This document shows positions 33,801 through 44,573 of a DNA stretch of 64,000 bases, piece by piece. The DNA lies in NCBI RefSeq assembly GCF_002127325.2, contig NC_035435.2:15664002-15728001 (forward strand), read 5' to 3'. Positions within the stretch are counted from its first letter, which is position 1. Each line of letters opens with the position of its first letter. The notes beneath the pieces were generated by a model. That model searched no databases. It had not been told where the DNA came from and saw nothing but the letters and a program-made list of their open reading frames with translations. The position numbers and the translations under genes were made by a program. This DNA is from Helianthus annuus. Its lineage: Eukaryota > Streptophyta > Magnoliopsida > Asterales > Asteraceae.

Positions 33801-35333
33801 ATATCCAGTATCATGCAGGAAAAGCCAATGTGGTGGCTGATGCTTTAAGTCGAAAGTATCACGAAAAGCTAAAAAGGGTACATTCTCTTAAATTAAATCT
33901 ACAAGTAGATTTAAACGATCAGATTAGAAAAGCACAAGAATCAGTAATCAAGGATGATACTGAAAAATTAAAAGGAATGATTAAGGAGTTAGAACAAGGA
34001 ACAGATGGAATTTGGAGGTTCAATAAAAAGAGAATGTGGATACCTAAAATTAGGAAATTTACGTCACCGTATATTAGAAGAGGCCCATAAATCTAAATAT
34101 ACGATGCATCCAGGAAGTGATAAAATGTACCAGGATTTAAGGAAAAAATTCTGGTGGATAGGAATGAAAAAGGATGTAGCAGCCTATGTTTCTAAATGTT
34201 TAACTTGCTCACAAGTTAAAGCTGAACATCAGAAACCCTCAGGTTTATTGCAACAATTAGAAATGCCAGTTTGGAAATGGGAATTGATAACAATGGATTT
34301 TGTTACCAAATTACCCAAAACAAGAAAAGGTAATGATACAATCTGGGTGATTGTAGATAGGCTAACCAAGTCAGCTCATTTCCTACCAATGAAGGAAACC
34401 TTTAGTGTGGAACAATTAGCCAAATTGTATGTAAATGAAATCGTTTCTTTACATAGCATTCCTTTATCAATTATTTCTGATAGGGATAGTCGTTTTACTT
34501 CTCATTTTTGGTCAAGTTTCCAAAAAGCAATGGGAACCAAGTTGAACTTAAGCACAGCTTATCATCCTCAAACAGACGGGCAAAGCGAAAGGATAATCCA
34601 GACGATGGAAGACATGCTTAGAGCTTGTGTAATTGATTTCGGAGGTAATTGGGACGAACATTTACCTTTAATAGAATTTTCTTATAATAACAGTTATCAC
34701 ACAAGTATCAATACTGCACCATTCGAAGCACTTTATGGACGAAAGTGCAGAACCCCAGTCTGTTGGGCAGAAATTGGGGAAAAACAACTATCTGGACCCG
34801 AGATAGTACAAGAAACAACTGATAAAATCATTCAAGTTCTAGAACAACTGAAAGCAGCGCGTGATCGACAAAAGAGCTACGCTGATAACAGACGCAAACC
34901 ATTAGAATTTCAAGTAGGAGATAAAGTATTATTAAAAGTCTCTCCTTGGAAAGGAGTGGTAAGATTCATCAAAAGAGGAAAGCTAAGTCCCAGGTATATT
35001 GGACCTTTCAAGATTCTTAAAAGAGTAGGACCTATAGCCTATCAGCTACAACTGCCAGAGGAAATGGCAGGAATACATGATGTATTTCATGTATCTAATC
35101 TCAAAAAGTGTCTAGCCGATGAATCACTCTTAGTACCTCTTAAAGATATAGAAGTAAATGAACAACTTAAATTTGTAGAGAGACCTCTACAGATTGAAGA
35201 TAGAAAAATTAAGAATCTCAAGCATAAGAGATTAGTTCTGGTCAAAGTGAAGTGGGACTCCAAAAGAGGACCTGAGTACACATGGGAGCTTGAATCAGAA
35301 ATGCAAAGGAAATATCCACACTTATTTCAGTAG
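30842..35333 (+). pseudogene. Tekay-type gag-pol, unit 2, nearly complete
   Basis: It has the same domain order as unit 1 but is uninterrupted by insertions: gag, two CCHC knuckles, protease, RT with FIDDILIYS, RNase H, integrase (zinc domain; [23 protein letters not shown]), integrase C-terminal domain and a chromodomain-like tail ending [11 protein letters not shown]. It has two lesions: TGA at 32303-32305 where unit 1 has TGG, between protease and RT, and one extra A near 34045 (CCTAAAATTAGG against CCTAAATTAGG in unit 1), which shifts frame between RNase H and integrase. About 1500 codons if uninterrupted. Chromodomains direct such elements to heterochromatin (family knowledge). Confidence 0.93.
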
Positions 35334-35370
35334 ATCTCGAGGACGAGCTCTAAAAACAAGGTGGGGAGGA

Positions 35371-36810
35371 TATAACAACCCTAACATAAACCGACACCCT
35401 CATAAATTTTCCGACACCCTAATATAGCTTGAAATGTCTCAATATGTCTTTATATGCACCCCGTATATGAAAACCGAGCCCAAAATAGATTATATATATA
35501 ATAAATTAAAAACACTAAAAATTTAAGCTGAGGCGGGCCGCATAGGACCTCACCTCAACTTAACGCGGGCCGCATTAAGGTGTAACCGGACTCCGCTGAA
35601 TTCTTTAGTTGACGCGGGCTGCATAAGAGATTCCATTAGTTAACGCGGGCCGCGAGTGTCTCAAATGGTGGCGCAGCCCGGTGATGACACGTGTCATCAT
35701 CGTGGCGGACCTATACGCTGACCCAGCCAAGCTACGCGTTGACCCAATGTTGACGCGGGCCGCGTAAGCTTGGCCTGTTCTTTACGCGGGCCGCGTGGAG
35801 ACCCAATTACAGCCCTATAAATAGAAGGCAATGGGCCTTCAGTCCGATCGTTCACTTTCTTTCTTTCTTTCTAAATTTCTGTAGTGGCGTTATTATACCC
35901 GGGCGTTATACCCCCTAATTAGCGAGGTTCTGCTACGATGTAAGTATTATAACCCCTGGAGACATATTAGATACTCTGCCCGATTGATCTAGGGTTCCGT
36001 AACGGCGGTCGTGGTTCTGCCCGACATAGTCGTTGGAATACCGTCTCGGGGAGGGTATTACTAATGTTAAAATGGGTTATTATACTAACACACGTGCATT
36101 TGTGTAAATTATAGATATTCACCAGGAAACCCTAAAGAATAACCTAAGACAGCAAAGTGAGTAATCCTCTTTTTGTTAAATGTTTTTACAAAACCTTACA
36201 TACTTTTCCATGCGAATAACAGTTATTGAGTATTTGTAAGAATACAATTATCGTGGGTATGTTGAGGTTTTGTATACAAAATTTGTTACCTCCTAGTTAA
36301 GGAGTAACATTTCCACAAGTCAGGTCTGACAGTACCAACGGGTGATAATTGATATAACTTGGAAACAAATGTAATTGCGGGATCGCCCTCAATACTGTTC
36401 ACTGTGAAATTATTTTATTTAAACCTGATTAAAATGGGATTCACTCACCAGTATTTCCCACTGACAAAATGTTTTTAAAACGCGTTTCAGGTAACAAAAT
36501 GTGAAAGCCAAATAGAAGCCAGCTGGACAGCACTGAAGGCTTGGAAAAGTGGCAATAAAGTTACCTAAGAATGAAATGGATGTTTTTATTAAATAAATAG
36601 GATTTATTCCTATGAAATGTGTGTATTGAAAACTTGGGTTTTACCCATGTGTTTAATGTTATAAAACATGGTGGTTTACTCTGATTAAATATTTCCTAAC
36701 TACGGTCCTGATGAAAATTTCCGCTGCCAAATTGGATAAATAAACGTGATACCATCGAAACTGGCTCACGGCCGCCCGTTCCCGGGAACTAGGGATCGGG
36801 GGCTGTGACA
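35371..36810 (+). repeat. LTR3 of element B (outer 3' LTR)
   Basis: 1440 bp, followed by the outer TTTCT duplication and then by undisturbed element A LTR. TATA box at about 35815-35824 with six GC-rich palindromes upstream (about 35530-35790), one mutated to GCGGGCTGC. Confidence 0.9.
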
Positions 36811-36815
36811 TTTCT

Positions 36816-37928
36816 CGACATAAACTCTTACATCTAACCAATCTTTATCCATAAAGGAATTTGCACGAATCGTATTATCAAATAATATCATTCAATATCA
36901 TTCGTAAATCTACTAGTAGAGTAAATAAAGTTCAAAAGAACTTACCGCGATCTTGAGATACTTGTGCCTTCGAGTGACTTGCGCCTTTTTCCTTCTTCGT
37001 GCCTATATGTCATAATCCCATGCTTTAGCTTTCATAAACAATACTTTCACAACCCTTATAATACGCTATGGCGTCTACTATTCACATACATCATTATCAT
37101 AAAGAAGTTGCATCAATCTTAACAAGCATTCATGTAAGAACCATAATTAAACTCACTTAGGCATTTCGTCGAACACATTGTGTGTGTATCACTAGTTTAG
37201 CACAATGTACAAGCATCCTAAGCACAATTTCCATAGTTCTTCTCATTGATTAACATAAACATCCTACTATTTTGAAATCTACCATTCAAATCATGAGCAC
37301 ATAGTTCTAAATCAATTATTCATAACAATTTCATGAATCAATAATCAAATTAACATACAAAACTTCACAATTGCTAAACATTACTTGACATGCAAGTGGG
37401 TTTTGCCCTAATCATGTTCATATTCGAATTTTAGCATCTAATGATGTCTAGAACTTCATAGCAACCAATAATCATACTGAATTTTGAATTACATTCACGA
37501 ATCATACAAAACCCACATAATCAAACATCATCAAATCACAAAATTAACTTACTTGAGATCAAGAACACTTAGATAATCAGGATTCTTAGGTCGTGCATTC
37601 GATTCTTCAATAATCTGGCTTTCAATTGATGGAATCTAGTGATTTAGGGTTTTGTGAGGGAAGGGGTTCCCCCTGGCTTCTCACGATCGCACCTAGGTCC
37701 CAGGTTTCATTCTTTGTTTTTTTTTATCATGTATTATAACAACATTTACACATCTGGTCCCTCATCATTAAATCCCTATTCACTTTAGTACTTTACCTTC
37801 TAACTTAACCATCTTTCTTTTACTAACTTTTAATTTTTGACATAATATTATATATATATATATATATATTTTATTAAACATCACTACACATTATACTTTT
37901 AGGTCATATGAGAATTTGGGGTGTTACA
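36816..37928 (-). repeat. 5' LTR of element A, right piece
   Basis: It continues 8205 and matches 2035-3147 with about 15 differences and small indels, mainly a (TA)n change near 37850. It ends GGGGTGTTACA, followed by CTTTG. Confidence 0.9.
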
Positions 37929-38607
37929 CTTTGCCCGGTGATTTCTGACCCAGGTGTGACTCGGACCGAGTGAGTAGCAACCCGCTCTCACATGATGTGT
38001 TTCCCTTCCTCAATTTCAGCCTATCTTCATACGCTTTTAAACGCCCTACGGCCTCCTCAAACGGCATATTGTCCACATCCGAATATTGTTCCATCGACGC
38101 AACGAGTTGGAGATACCTATCTGGGACCGCATCCAACAATTTTCTAACCAACTTGCCGTCTTCAAGCGTTGACCCGAGACTGTTATACTTAGATCCCAAG
38201 CCACTTAATTTTCCCGCGAAATCATCAATCGACTCCTCGTCTTTCATCTTCAATGATTCAAATTCACTATTGAGAGTATGTAGACGTGCCTTCTGGACCC
38301 GTTCGGCACCCACATATCGCGTCTTCAACGATTCCCAAATCTCCTTCGTCGTCTTCTTCTTTGCCACTTGCAACAAGACGTCTTCTGGGATCGCTTGGAA
38401 GATGAATGCTCAAGCCATTTTGTTTTTCTTCTCGTCTAACACCTAATTGGCAGGCGGTTCAACGGACTCCCACAAGCCTTGAGCGTCCATAACAGCCTCC
38501 GTCTTGATCGCCCATGTGGTGTAGTTTGTCGCGGTTAATGTCGGGGTTTGTAGTGATACAGAATTAGTTTCTTTGGGGGTTAACGAGGTTGTAGCATCTG
38601 TACTCAT
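37929..38607 (-). pseudogene. Ty1/copia element 1: gag N-terminal part
   Basis: The minus strand from ATG at 38607 (MSTDATTSLTPKE) encodes a UBN2-type gag: TATNYTTWAIKTEAVMDAQG, then KEIWESLKTRYVGAERVQKA, SIDDFAGKLSGLGSKYNSLG and PFEEAVGRLKAYEDRL. Stops occur at about 38443 (TAG) and 38410 (TGA). It is cut at 37929 by element A; the next codons are at 1337 downward in the same frame. Confidence 0.88.
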
Positions 38608-38652
38608 GGTGTTGAATCGTAGGTATTTGGGCATACAATGATCGATAACGGG

Positions 38653-38664
38653 GCTCTGATACCA
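38653..38664 (-). other. Primer binding site of copia element 1
   Basis: TGGTATCAGAGC on the minus strand, two bases after the LTR terminus at 38667. Confidence 0.85.
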
Positions 38665-38666
38665 AT

Positions 38667-39000
38667 TGTTGGTAAATCAGAACTGTAAACAATCAAAATA
38701 ACGACACAGATCTCAGGCAATTTTCTGGGTTTTTTTCACTAAACTTCAAGTCAACGATTACAAGAGGAATTGAAAAATTGCTGAATAGAAAATACTTGAA
38801 GGGAAAAACTTAAAAAACAATTACTCGTACAAATGCATAAATAACAGAAAGTTGAAAACTCCCACGTTGCATGACTTCCACGTATGACCTGTTCCTCCAT
38901 GATCTCCTGAATAAACATGTGCAGAAAATGACTTCCACGTTTCACCTTTTTACTCGGTCAAAGCTGACCAAGGCACATTAATTAACAATATTGGCTTACA
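38667..39000 (-). repeat. 5' LTR of copia element 1
   Basis: About 334 bp, TGTTGGTAAATC to GGCTTACA on the plus strand, i.e. TGTAAGCC...CCAACA in element orientation. The partner LTR lies outside the window to the left, so the right end rests on TG...CA alone. Confidence 0.65.
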
Positions 39001-39270
39001 AAAACCAAACGTGCATGTGGTTGAAAGAAATGAAATATAAGACCTAATGCATTTAACCCGCTACATGATTAACTGCCTTAAACAGAATGAAATGAAAATA
39101 AAATAAAAAACTGAAAAGCTTTTCTCACAAATCTTGTGAAAAATTACATGAGTTGATGCAAACAAGAGCAAAGATTAAGGAATTGTACAATATTCCATAA
39201 CACATCATGCTTTATTGAAACAGAAAGAAAGCATATCAAATATCATCATCACTAATCGGTATAAGTTTAC
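39001..39270 (-). other. 3' flank of the first 6-phosphogluconolactonase gene
   Basis: 270 bp between the copia LTR and the stop codon. AATAAA on the minus strand near 39211-39217 is a plausible polyadenylation signal about 55 bp after the stop. Confidence 0.5.
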
Positions 39271-40557
39271 TTAAAGCTCTGAAGCAGCCTCTTTATCCAA
39301 GAACCATGTGAGATTTTCTTCAGGTGAAACCTTCTGCACCGGCAACGGGTAATAATCAGCAGCATGTTTCCCCAATGCCACCTTCACTGCATCGGCTGCA
39401 TCTTCTCCAGTCACTACCATTGCGATATGATCAGCAGAATTGATCAATGGTAAAGTGAAAGTGATCCTAGGAGGTGGTGGTTTGGGTGAATCTGTTATGA
39501 AAGTCACCCATTTTGTCTTCTCAAACCGCTGAAAATACCAGCAGAAGAGCGATGCAACGTGGCCTTCTGGACCCATTCCGACTAACATCAGGTCGAATTT
39601 AGCAAAACCTGTAGTTGGTGATGTTTTTAGTGTATTGTTTGCTACCAAGTGTTTAAGCCGTTGCTCATATTCGTCCGCTGCTTCCTCGGGTGATAGTTTT
39701 TCTTTGATGGAGAAGATGTTAGATGCCGGTATTGGTACCTAACATCATATATGAATAATGAGTAACACTTTTGTAAACCAACATGTATAGAAAACTAAAA
39801 CTAAATAAAAATTACTTAAAAAGGAAGTTTTGAGTTTTCATCAGCTTGTCAATTTGTAGCATAATGTTCCCGAGTCTCATTTAACAGGGGGAGGGGAAGA
39901 AAAATTTTCTCTCCTAATCTCTCCAATTTTTGAGGATAAATATATGGTCATATTTTCTTCCCTTTTCCCTCCTTTTCCCTCCCCTCCCTCTGTTAAATGA
40001 AACTCGGGAACATGGTTTTTTCATATTTTCATCTCTTTTCCCTACACTCCCCCTGTTAAATGAGACTCGGGAACAGTTAATAGGCGTGTTTGGATTGTTT
40101 TTTTGGCTAAAAAGTTTATTTAACATCAATGAATTCATAAACTGGAACAACTAAAAATCACCTTACTGAGAAATCCGTCGTAAGCGAGTTTGTAATTGGA
40201 ATCAGGATGATCGAGAGGAACAACTCGTTCATCAAGGAAGAAGATCAACCATTTCGACCAATCAATTGAGCTAATGTACGGAGGCTCCGTTAATTTCCTG
40301 TCAAACAACAAACACAAATTCATCTAAAGGCAACATAGCATCAACAATAATCGTGAATTTCATAGGTTGAGTGAGTATGTTTTTAAACAGTAAATTTAAC
40401 CTTACCTGAGAGTATCGATTAGAGTACCGCCAGAGAGCACGACCGAGAAAGTGCCATAAGCGCTGATGAATTTAGCCGAGAGATGGTGGATATAGCTCGC
40501 AAGAGCGACCGATACTTGTTCCTCCGATTCGAATTTCCTAACAGTAGTTGGCGCCAT
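39271..40557 (-). CDS. PGL: 6-phosphogluconolactonase, copy 1 (3 exons, ends -SEL)
   Basis: It hydrolyses 6-phosphogluconolactone to 6-phosphogluconate, the second step of the oxidative pentose phosphate pathway. Exons on the minus strand: 40557-40406, 40297-40162, 39738-39271, all with GT-AG introns, giving 251 residues, normal for the family. Motifs: SGGTL (42-46), DERVVPLDHPDSNY (73-86) and the signature VGMGPEGHVASLF (149-161) carrying the conserved His. The usual Asp before Gly-His is Glu here. There is no N-terminal transit peptide. The C-terminus AASEL is not a standard peroxisomal signal, so cytosol is likely. The start MAPTTVRKFE matches copy 2. A TATA box lies about 50 bp upstream. 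Intron 2 carries a foldback MITE. Confidence 0.93.
39866..40076. repeat. Foldback MITE-like repeat in intron 2 of copy 1
   Basis: An arm reading GTTCCCGAGTCTCATTTAAC plus GGGGGAGGGGAA (39867-39902) recurs inverted at about 39966-40014 (CTGTTAAATGAAACTCGGG) and again inverted at about 40035-40075. The first pair makes a ~148-bp hairpin-capable unit; the third arm looks like a duplicated half. Target duplication not clear. Confidence 0.65.
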
Positions 40558-40606
40558 ATTGTACCGGTGAATAGATATGGAGTTAACTTGAGATCCATCT
40601 ACCGCT

Positions 40607-40615
40607 CTTTTATAG
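40607..40615 (-). promoter_or_regulatory. TATA box of 6-phosphogluconolactonase copy 1
   Basis: CTATAAAAG on the minus strand, 50 bp before the ATG at 40557, a compact promoter-leader arrangement. Confidence 0.5.
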
Positions 40616-40679
40616 CAAGATAAATGCATGTGAGTGGTGGTTGTTTGTTTCTAATTTAGAGCATGCGAGTTGCCATAAT

Positions 40680-41140
40680 ACCATACTAAGTAACATCATG
40701 TGTGGTGTCACCATTGCACGTTTTGCGTTATGTGGCAGTTTAGTCAGCAATGAAGCATTATGAGATGTTTTTCTAAAATGGGCGTAGTGGGGATGTGGGC
40801 ATTGTGGGACATTATTTTAAATGGAGTGTAATAGAAGTAGATAAAAAAAACCCATAAAAAAGGTATTGGCCAAACAAAAAGAAGAATACATGTCATTGGC
40901 CAAACACTTGAACAATAGGTGTGGAAAAAATAACGCGTTGGACAATTTTTTTCTTTTTGAAAAAAACGCCCAGGGGGCGGGTGTGGGGCATTGGTGGGGG
41001 GGGGGGGGGGGGGGGTTGGGGGGGAACGCCCAAAATCCCCCCACTATGGGTGGTCTAATAATCATCTTTTATGATATGTATCATCGTATATTATTTCATC
41101 TAAATAACAATATGTTTAATGTTAACTGGATCACTAGGTG
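40680..41140. repeat. Candidate TIR-type repeat with a 20-G run
   Basis: GGGCGTAGTGGGG near 40780 and CCCCCACTATGGGTGG near 41037 form imperfect inverted ends. The interior has two CATTGGCCAAACA-type blocks and a run of 20 G (about 40996-41015). No ORF. The run may be a sequencing or assembly weak point. Confidence 0.35.
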
Positions 41141-41300
41141 ACAATGTAGGGCTAGCCCACTTGATAGAAATACATACTTTTTAGAGAGGAGGTCTCAAGC
41201 TCAGACCTAAGCAAGCGGAGCATTTTAGTATAATTGGTGTACAAAAACGAGGTCAGTAGGTCGTTTACTTTTAAATCTTATTAAAACACGAACCTAATAT
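41141..41300 (+). repeat. Possible decayed tRNA-derived SINE head
   Basis: TAGCCCACTTGATA resembles a pol III A box and GGTCTCAAGCTCAGACC, about 40 bp later, a diverged B box. No tail or target duplication was identified. Confidence 0.2.
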
Positions 41301-42420
41301 ATTTGTTTAGTGTGGACTCTACAGATCATATATAAACGGTAATATAGTTATTGTTAACAAGTCACCCTCTTACAAACATTGTAAGAGTGGTAAAAAGGTG
41401 ATATATCTTGACTATTGAGAAGAATAATGAGGTTACTAGTGAGACAAGATTGATGATCACTACCAAACCATCAATTTAGTGATACAAGAAGAGGTGATCA
41501 CTAAATTATAGGTGGGAAGTTGTATATATGATTTTCTTGGTGTAGACAAGCTTATGGTGAATACAAATAAGTGTGATAGTAAGATGGATTAGTTAACATT
41601 TATCTGAACTACTATGAACCTTTATGTTTGTATGTTAATATTTAACAGAAACCGGCTTCTTATGAATACACAGAAAGTCCAATAATAATTGACCCGGTCA
41701 CTATGAAGCCTACATTTGATTTAACAAACGACTACCAATTTAAAGCTGCCAAACAATTAAACATGTCATAGTGAAACGAAAATATTCAAAATCATGAAAC
41801 TTCAAATACATAGACAACCAAAATGAACATACGGACAATACTTATAATCAAAGGCTTTAGGCAACTTATCAAAACGGTAGAATGTCATTTTCAACAATTT
41901 AATAAACGTGTTAAAAGTTGAATAGGGGGAGGGAGTTTTCTTTTTCCTTTTCTATTTTTTTTTTCATACGACACTTGCTACAATATGTTTCTCTTTCATA
42001 TCAAATTCCACTACTTACTTGCATCTCTTGCTAAATCATATAACATGGATATGCCTCTCATGCTATAACCAATTTACAATTTTTTTAATATAACTCACTC
42101 AAAATACATATTAAAAAAACCCAAAGCATAACTATAACATTAATTAGAAAAAAATAATTTTTAAAAACTAGCACACATAATTCAAAGAAATCAAGTAACT
42201 AATACAATAACTTTAAAGTAGTAAGTCCATCATCCACAACGCGCCGCTCCCTCCATTTTTTCTCATCGGTCAAGTGATCACGTTGTTCAAGGAAATGTAG
42301 GCTTAAGCACCAAAGTGAATGGGAGAAGCCACGCAAAACATAATATAACCTTATTCCAAGCCCTAAATGATTCCAACACTAATCCCATGCCCATATAACC
42401 AAAAACTTCATTTTAGCGTC
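41301..42420. other. AT-rich intergenic DNA
   Basis: Nothing recognisable on either strand: no ORF with protein-like composition, no inverted or tandem repeat of note. Confidence 0.5.
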
Positions 42421-42670
42421 ATTTACCCACGCCTCTTTTTTTTCAATGCCTCCGCTTGCTTTTGCCATACTTGAATTTTTGCTTGTTTTATCTCTTCCTT
42501 TATCCGTAACTTCTCATCACGAAACCATTTCATGTGCTCGGTATCGTCATTAGTGGCGTTAATAAATAAAACCATTCACACAAGTTCTTGTGTTTCAATC
42601 GATGTTGATGTATGTTTCGCTTTCTTTACTTTTCGTTTTGGTCGCGACAACTCTTCAGGTAGGATGTCAT
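42421..42670 (-). pseudogene. Remnant of a lysine/glutamate-rich ORF (possibly NAM-associated / Myb-like protein of a Harbinger element)
   Basis: The minus strand encodes DDILPEELSRPKRKVKKAKH, a TGA, then text with HMKWFRDEKLRIKEEIKQAK and QVWQKQAEALKKKRRG followed by a stop. The layout (basic SRPKRK motif followed by a charged helical tail) resembles the C-terminus of plant NAM-associated proteins linked to PIF/Harbinger transposons. The match is by impression only. The N-terminal part was not found. Confidence 0.35.
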
Positions 42671-43350
42671 CATTAAGTGGGTTATCTTGAGATCAACCCC
42701 AATTGGTTCAAAGTTGCCTTTGATGACCTTGTGAAAGTATTTATCTCGGAGGTTTTAGAACTTTTTGTTGGATATGGGATGTTCGATGATCGATTAATGA
42801 ACTTTACTAACGAGGTACGATCCAAAAAGTTACAATTTGGACGACAAACAAGTTATAGTATTTAAGCGTTAAATACTAGTTCACGAAATACGGTTCTGCG
42901 AGATGCGAGAATTAAATGTTTAGTGAAATATTTAATTAAATAATTATTTGTGAGATGATTCTATATTTATTTATTTAGTAGTTATTTATGAAATAATTAA
43001 TAGATAATGATTTTTGTTATTTAATAATTTAAATTATAATATTATATTTATAAGATAAATATAATATGGTGAAGTATTCTTGTATTAGACTATGATTAGT
43101 TAGGAAACTAATGTGAAATTCATCTAACTGTAAATACATGGGGTTTTAGTGTTTTAGTCAACACAATGTTCCAAAAAATTGAGACAAGAAATCTGAAACC
43201 AACAAGTAACATCTTGTTTTTGTAGACAAAAATAAAATTTTATAAAACTAATGTTTCATATATTGTCGAACGAGTAAGTAACAAATATAAAGGTTAATTG
43301 AGATATGTAGTATTTAGATGGATCTTTAGTATTTAACTATTTAATAATAA
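42671..43350. other. AT-rich intergenic DNA
   Basis: A 62-codon ORF at 42677 has no recognisable domain. The rest is AT-rich without features. Confidence 0.5.
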
Positions 43351-43354
43351 TAAT

Positions 43355-43562
43355 ATAGTATAGTATAGTAAAGTATAGTATAGTATAATATAATATAATA
43401 TAATATAATATAATATAATATAATATAATATAATATAATGTAATGTAATGTAATGTAATGTAATGTAATGTACTATACTATACTATACTATACTATACTA
43501 TACTATACTATACTATACTATAATATAATATAATATAATATAATATAATATAATATAATATA
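43355..43562. repeat. Compound pentanucleotide array
   Basis: Blocks in order: (TATAG)n to about 43386, (TATAA)n to about 43438, (TGTAA)n to about 43470, (TACTA)n to about 43520, then (TATAA)n to 43562. The TATAG and TACTA blocks are reverse complements and could pair across the centre. Confidence 0.93.
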
Positions 43563-43804
43563 TTTCGACCTTACTCTGTTTCAAATAAAACTTAGGTTAA
43601 AACGTAGCGAAAGATAAACTCATCTTAACAGTAGATTCATCATTTTATAAAACGTTATATTTTTATAATTCTACAAGAAAAACAAATGGAACAACTGAAT
43701 TAGTTATAGTAATAATATAATAAAATTAAAATTAAAACAACATTTCAAAACAAAGTCACGTTTATGTTTCTATCCCACATCGAGCATATGGTCTCGCACA
43801 TCAA

Positions 43805-44573
43805 AATAGAGTTCAGAATTCGTTTCGAGTTCGAAAAATTCGAAATTCGATTATCAAGAATTTTCGTTTTGATTATAAAAATTCGAGTTCGATTCAATTC
43901 GAGTTAAGTAAATTAAATACGGATTTATAATTTCAAATTCGATGCGAAATTCGAATAAAAGTTATACATTTTTATTTGTTATTTTTATATATAATACATA
44001 TATAATTTTTATTGGGCTATATTATAAATTATTTCAAATTTTATTCTAAGTCGTAAAATCACCTATTATCAAACCCACTACATGGCCATAACTAAAACCT
44101 AAGTAACAAATCTATTAATAGATTTCTAACCCTAAAATTATTAACTTGTAACGTAAAGTGGTTATTCCCAACTTCTCGTTTTGAATGTTAGACTTATGAT
44201 ACTTTATTTGGAACTTTTAATGTAATATCGTGCTTTATGGCTGCTTTAAAATTTATGTTTCATTTTGATTGTTTTTTTTACATGTTTAAAAGAATATAAA
44301 TTAAATCGAATTTATTTGAATTCGAATTTTTAATCGAATATGAATTGGGTTTTTATTCAAATACAAATTCGAATCGAATTGGTTAGGTTTTAATCGAATT
44401 CGAATTCAAAGAAAAATAAAAATTATTCGAACAATTCAATTTGAATAATTCCAAAATACGAATACGAATTCGAATTGGTTAGGGTTTAATTGAATTCAAA
44501 TTCAAGGAAAAATAAAAATTATTCAAACAACTCGATTTGAATAATTCGAAAATTCGATTCGATGAACATCCCT
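43805..44573. repeat. hAT-like non-autonomous element rich in GAATTCGAA
   Basis: Dense in AATTCGAATTCGA motifs. The right end reads GATGAACATCCCTA, whose complement TAGGGATGTTCATC is a common hAT-type terminus. The left end TAGAGTTCAGAATTCG is a weaker match. An internal direct repeat of about 90 bp occurs near 44365-44410 and 44470-44520. No target duplication found. Confidence 0.5.

Larger units (their letters stand above)
8206..36810 (+). mobile_element. Element B: Tekay-type chromovirus locus, two tandem units and three LTRs
   Basis: The locus is flanked by TTTCT at 8201-8205 and 36811-36815. Order: LTR1 (8206-14986, split by a CRM-like element), element A fragment, extra ORF, gag-pol (split by a SIRE-like insertion), LTR2 (27691-29132), element A fragment, extra ORF, gag-pol, LTR3 (35371-36810). 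Unit 2 is 7680 bp. Unit 1 is about 7685 bp after removing its two insertions, so the units are tandem duplicates. The C-terminal chromodomain-like segment after integrase, the RT type and the roughly 1.44-kb LTRs point to the Tekay/Del lineage. No primer site follows any LTR in the array. Confidence 0.85.
1338..37928 (-). mobile_element. Element A: large non-coding LTR retrotransposon (LARD-like) with nested insertions
   Basis: It is bounded by the 5-bp target duplication CTTTG at 1333-1337 and 37929-37933, inserted in copia element 1. The left LTR is 1338-3147 (1810 bp). The right LTR is 7509-8205 plus 36816-37928, which also sums to 1810 bp. LTR termini on the minus strand are TGTAACACCCC and GGGCGTTTCA. 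A tRNA-iMet-type primer site lies at 7494-7505 and a purine tract just right of 3147, so the element reads on the minus strand. The internal region of about 4.36 kb has no recognisable gag or pol, which fits a LARD mobilised in trans. By eye about 20 changes separate the LTRs (around 1%). The TGTAACACCCC start and the GGGACGAAACCTC text before the PPT resemble Tekay-type chromoviruses (inference). Confidence 0.88.

Noticed and set aside
1..39000. Endogenous pararetrovirus
   Set aside because: No movement protein or coat motifs; integrase and LTRs are present throughout, so these are LTR retrotransposons.
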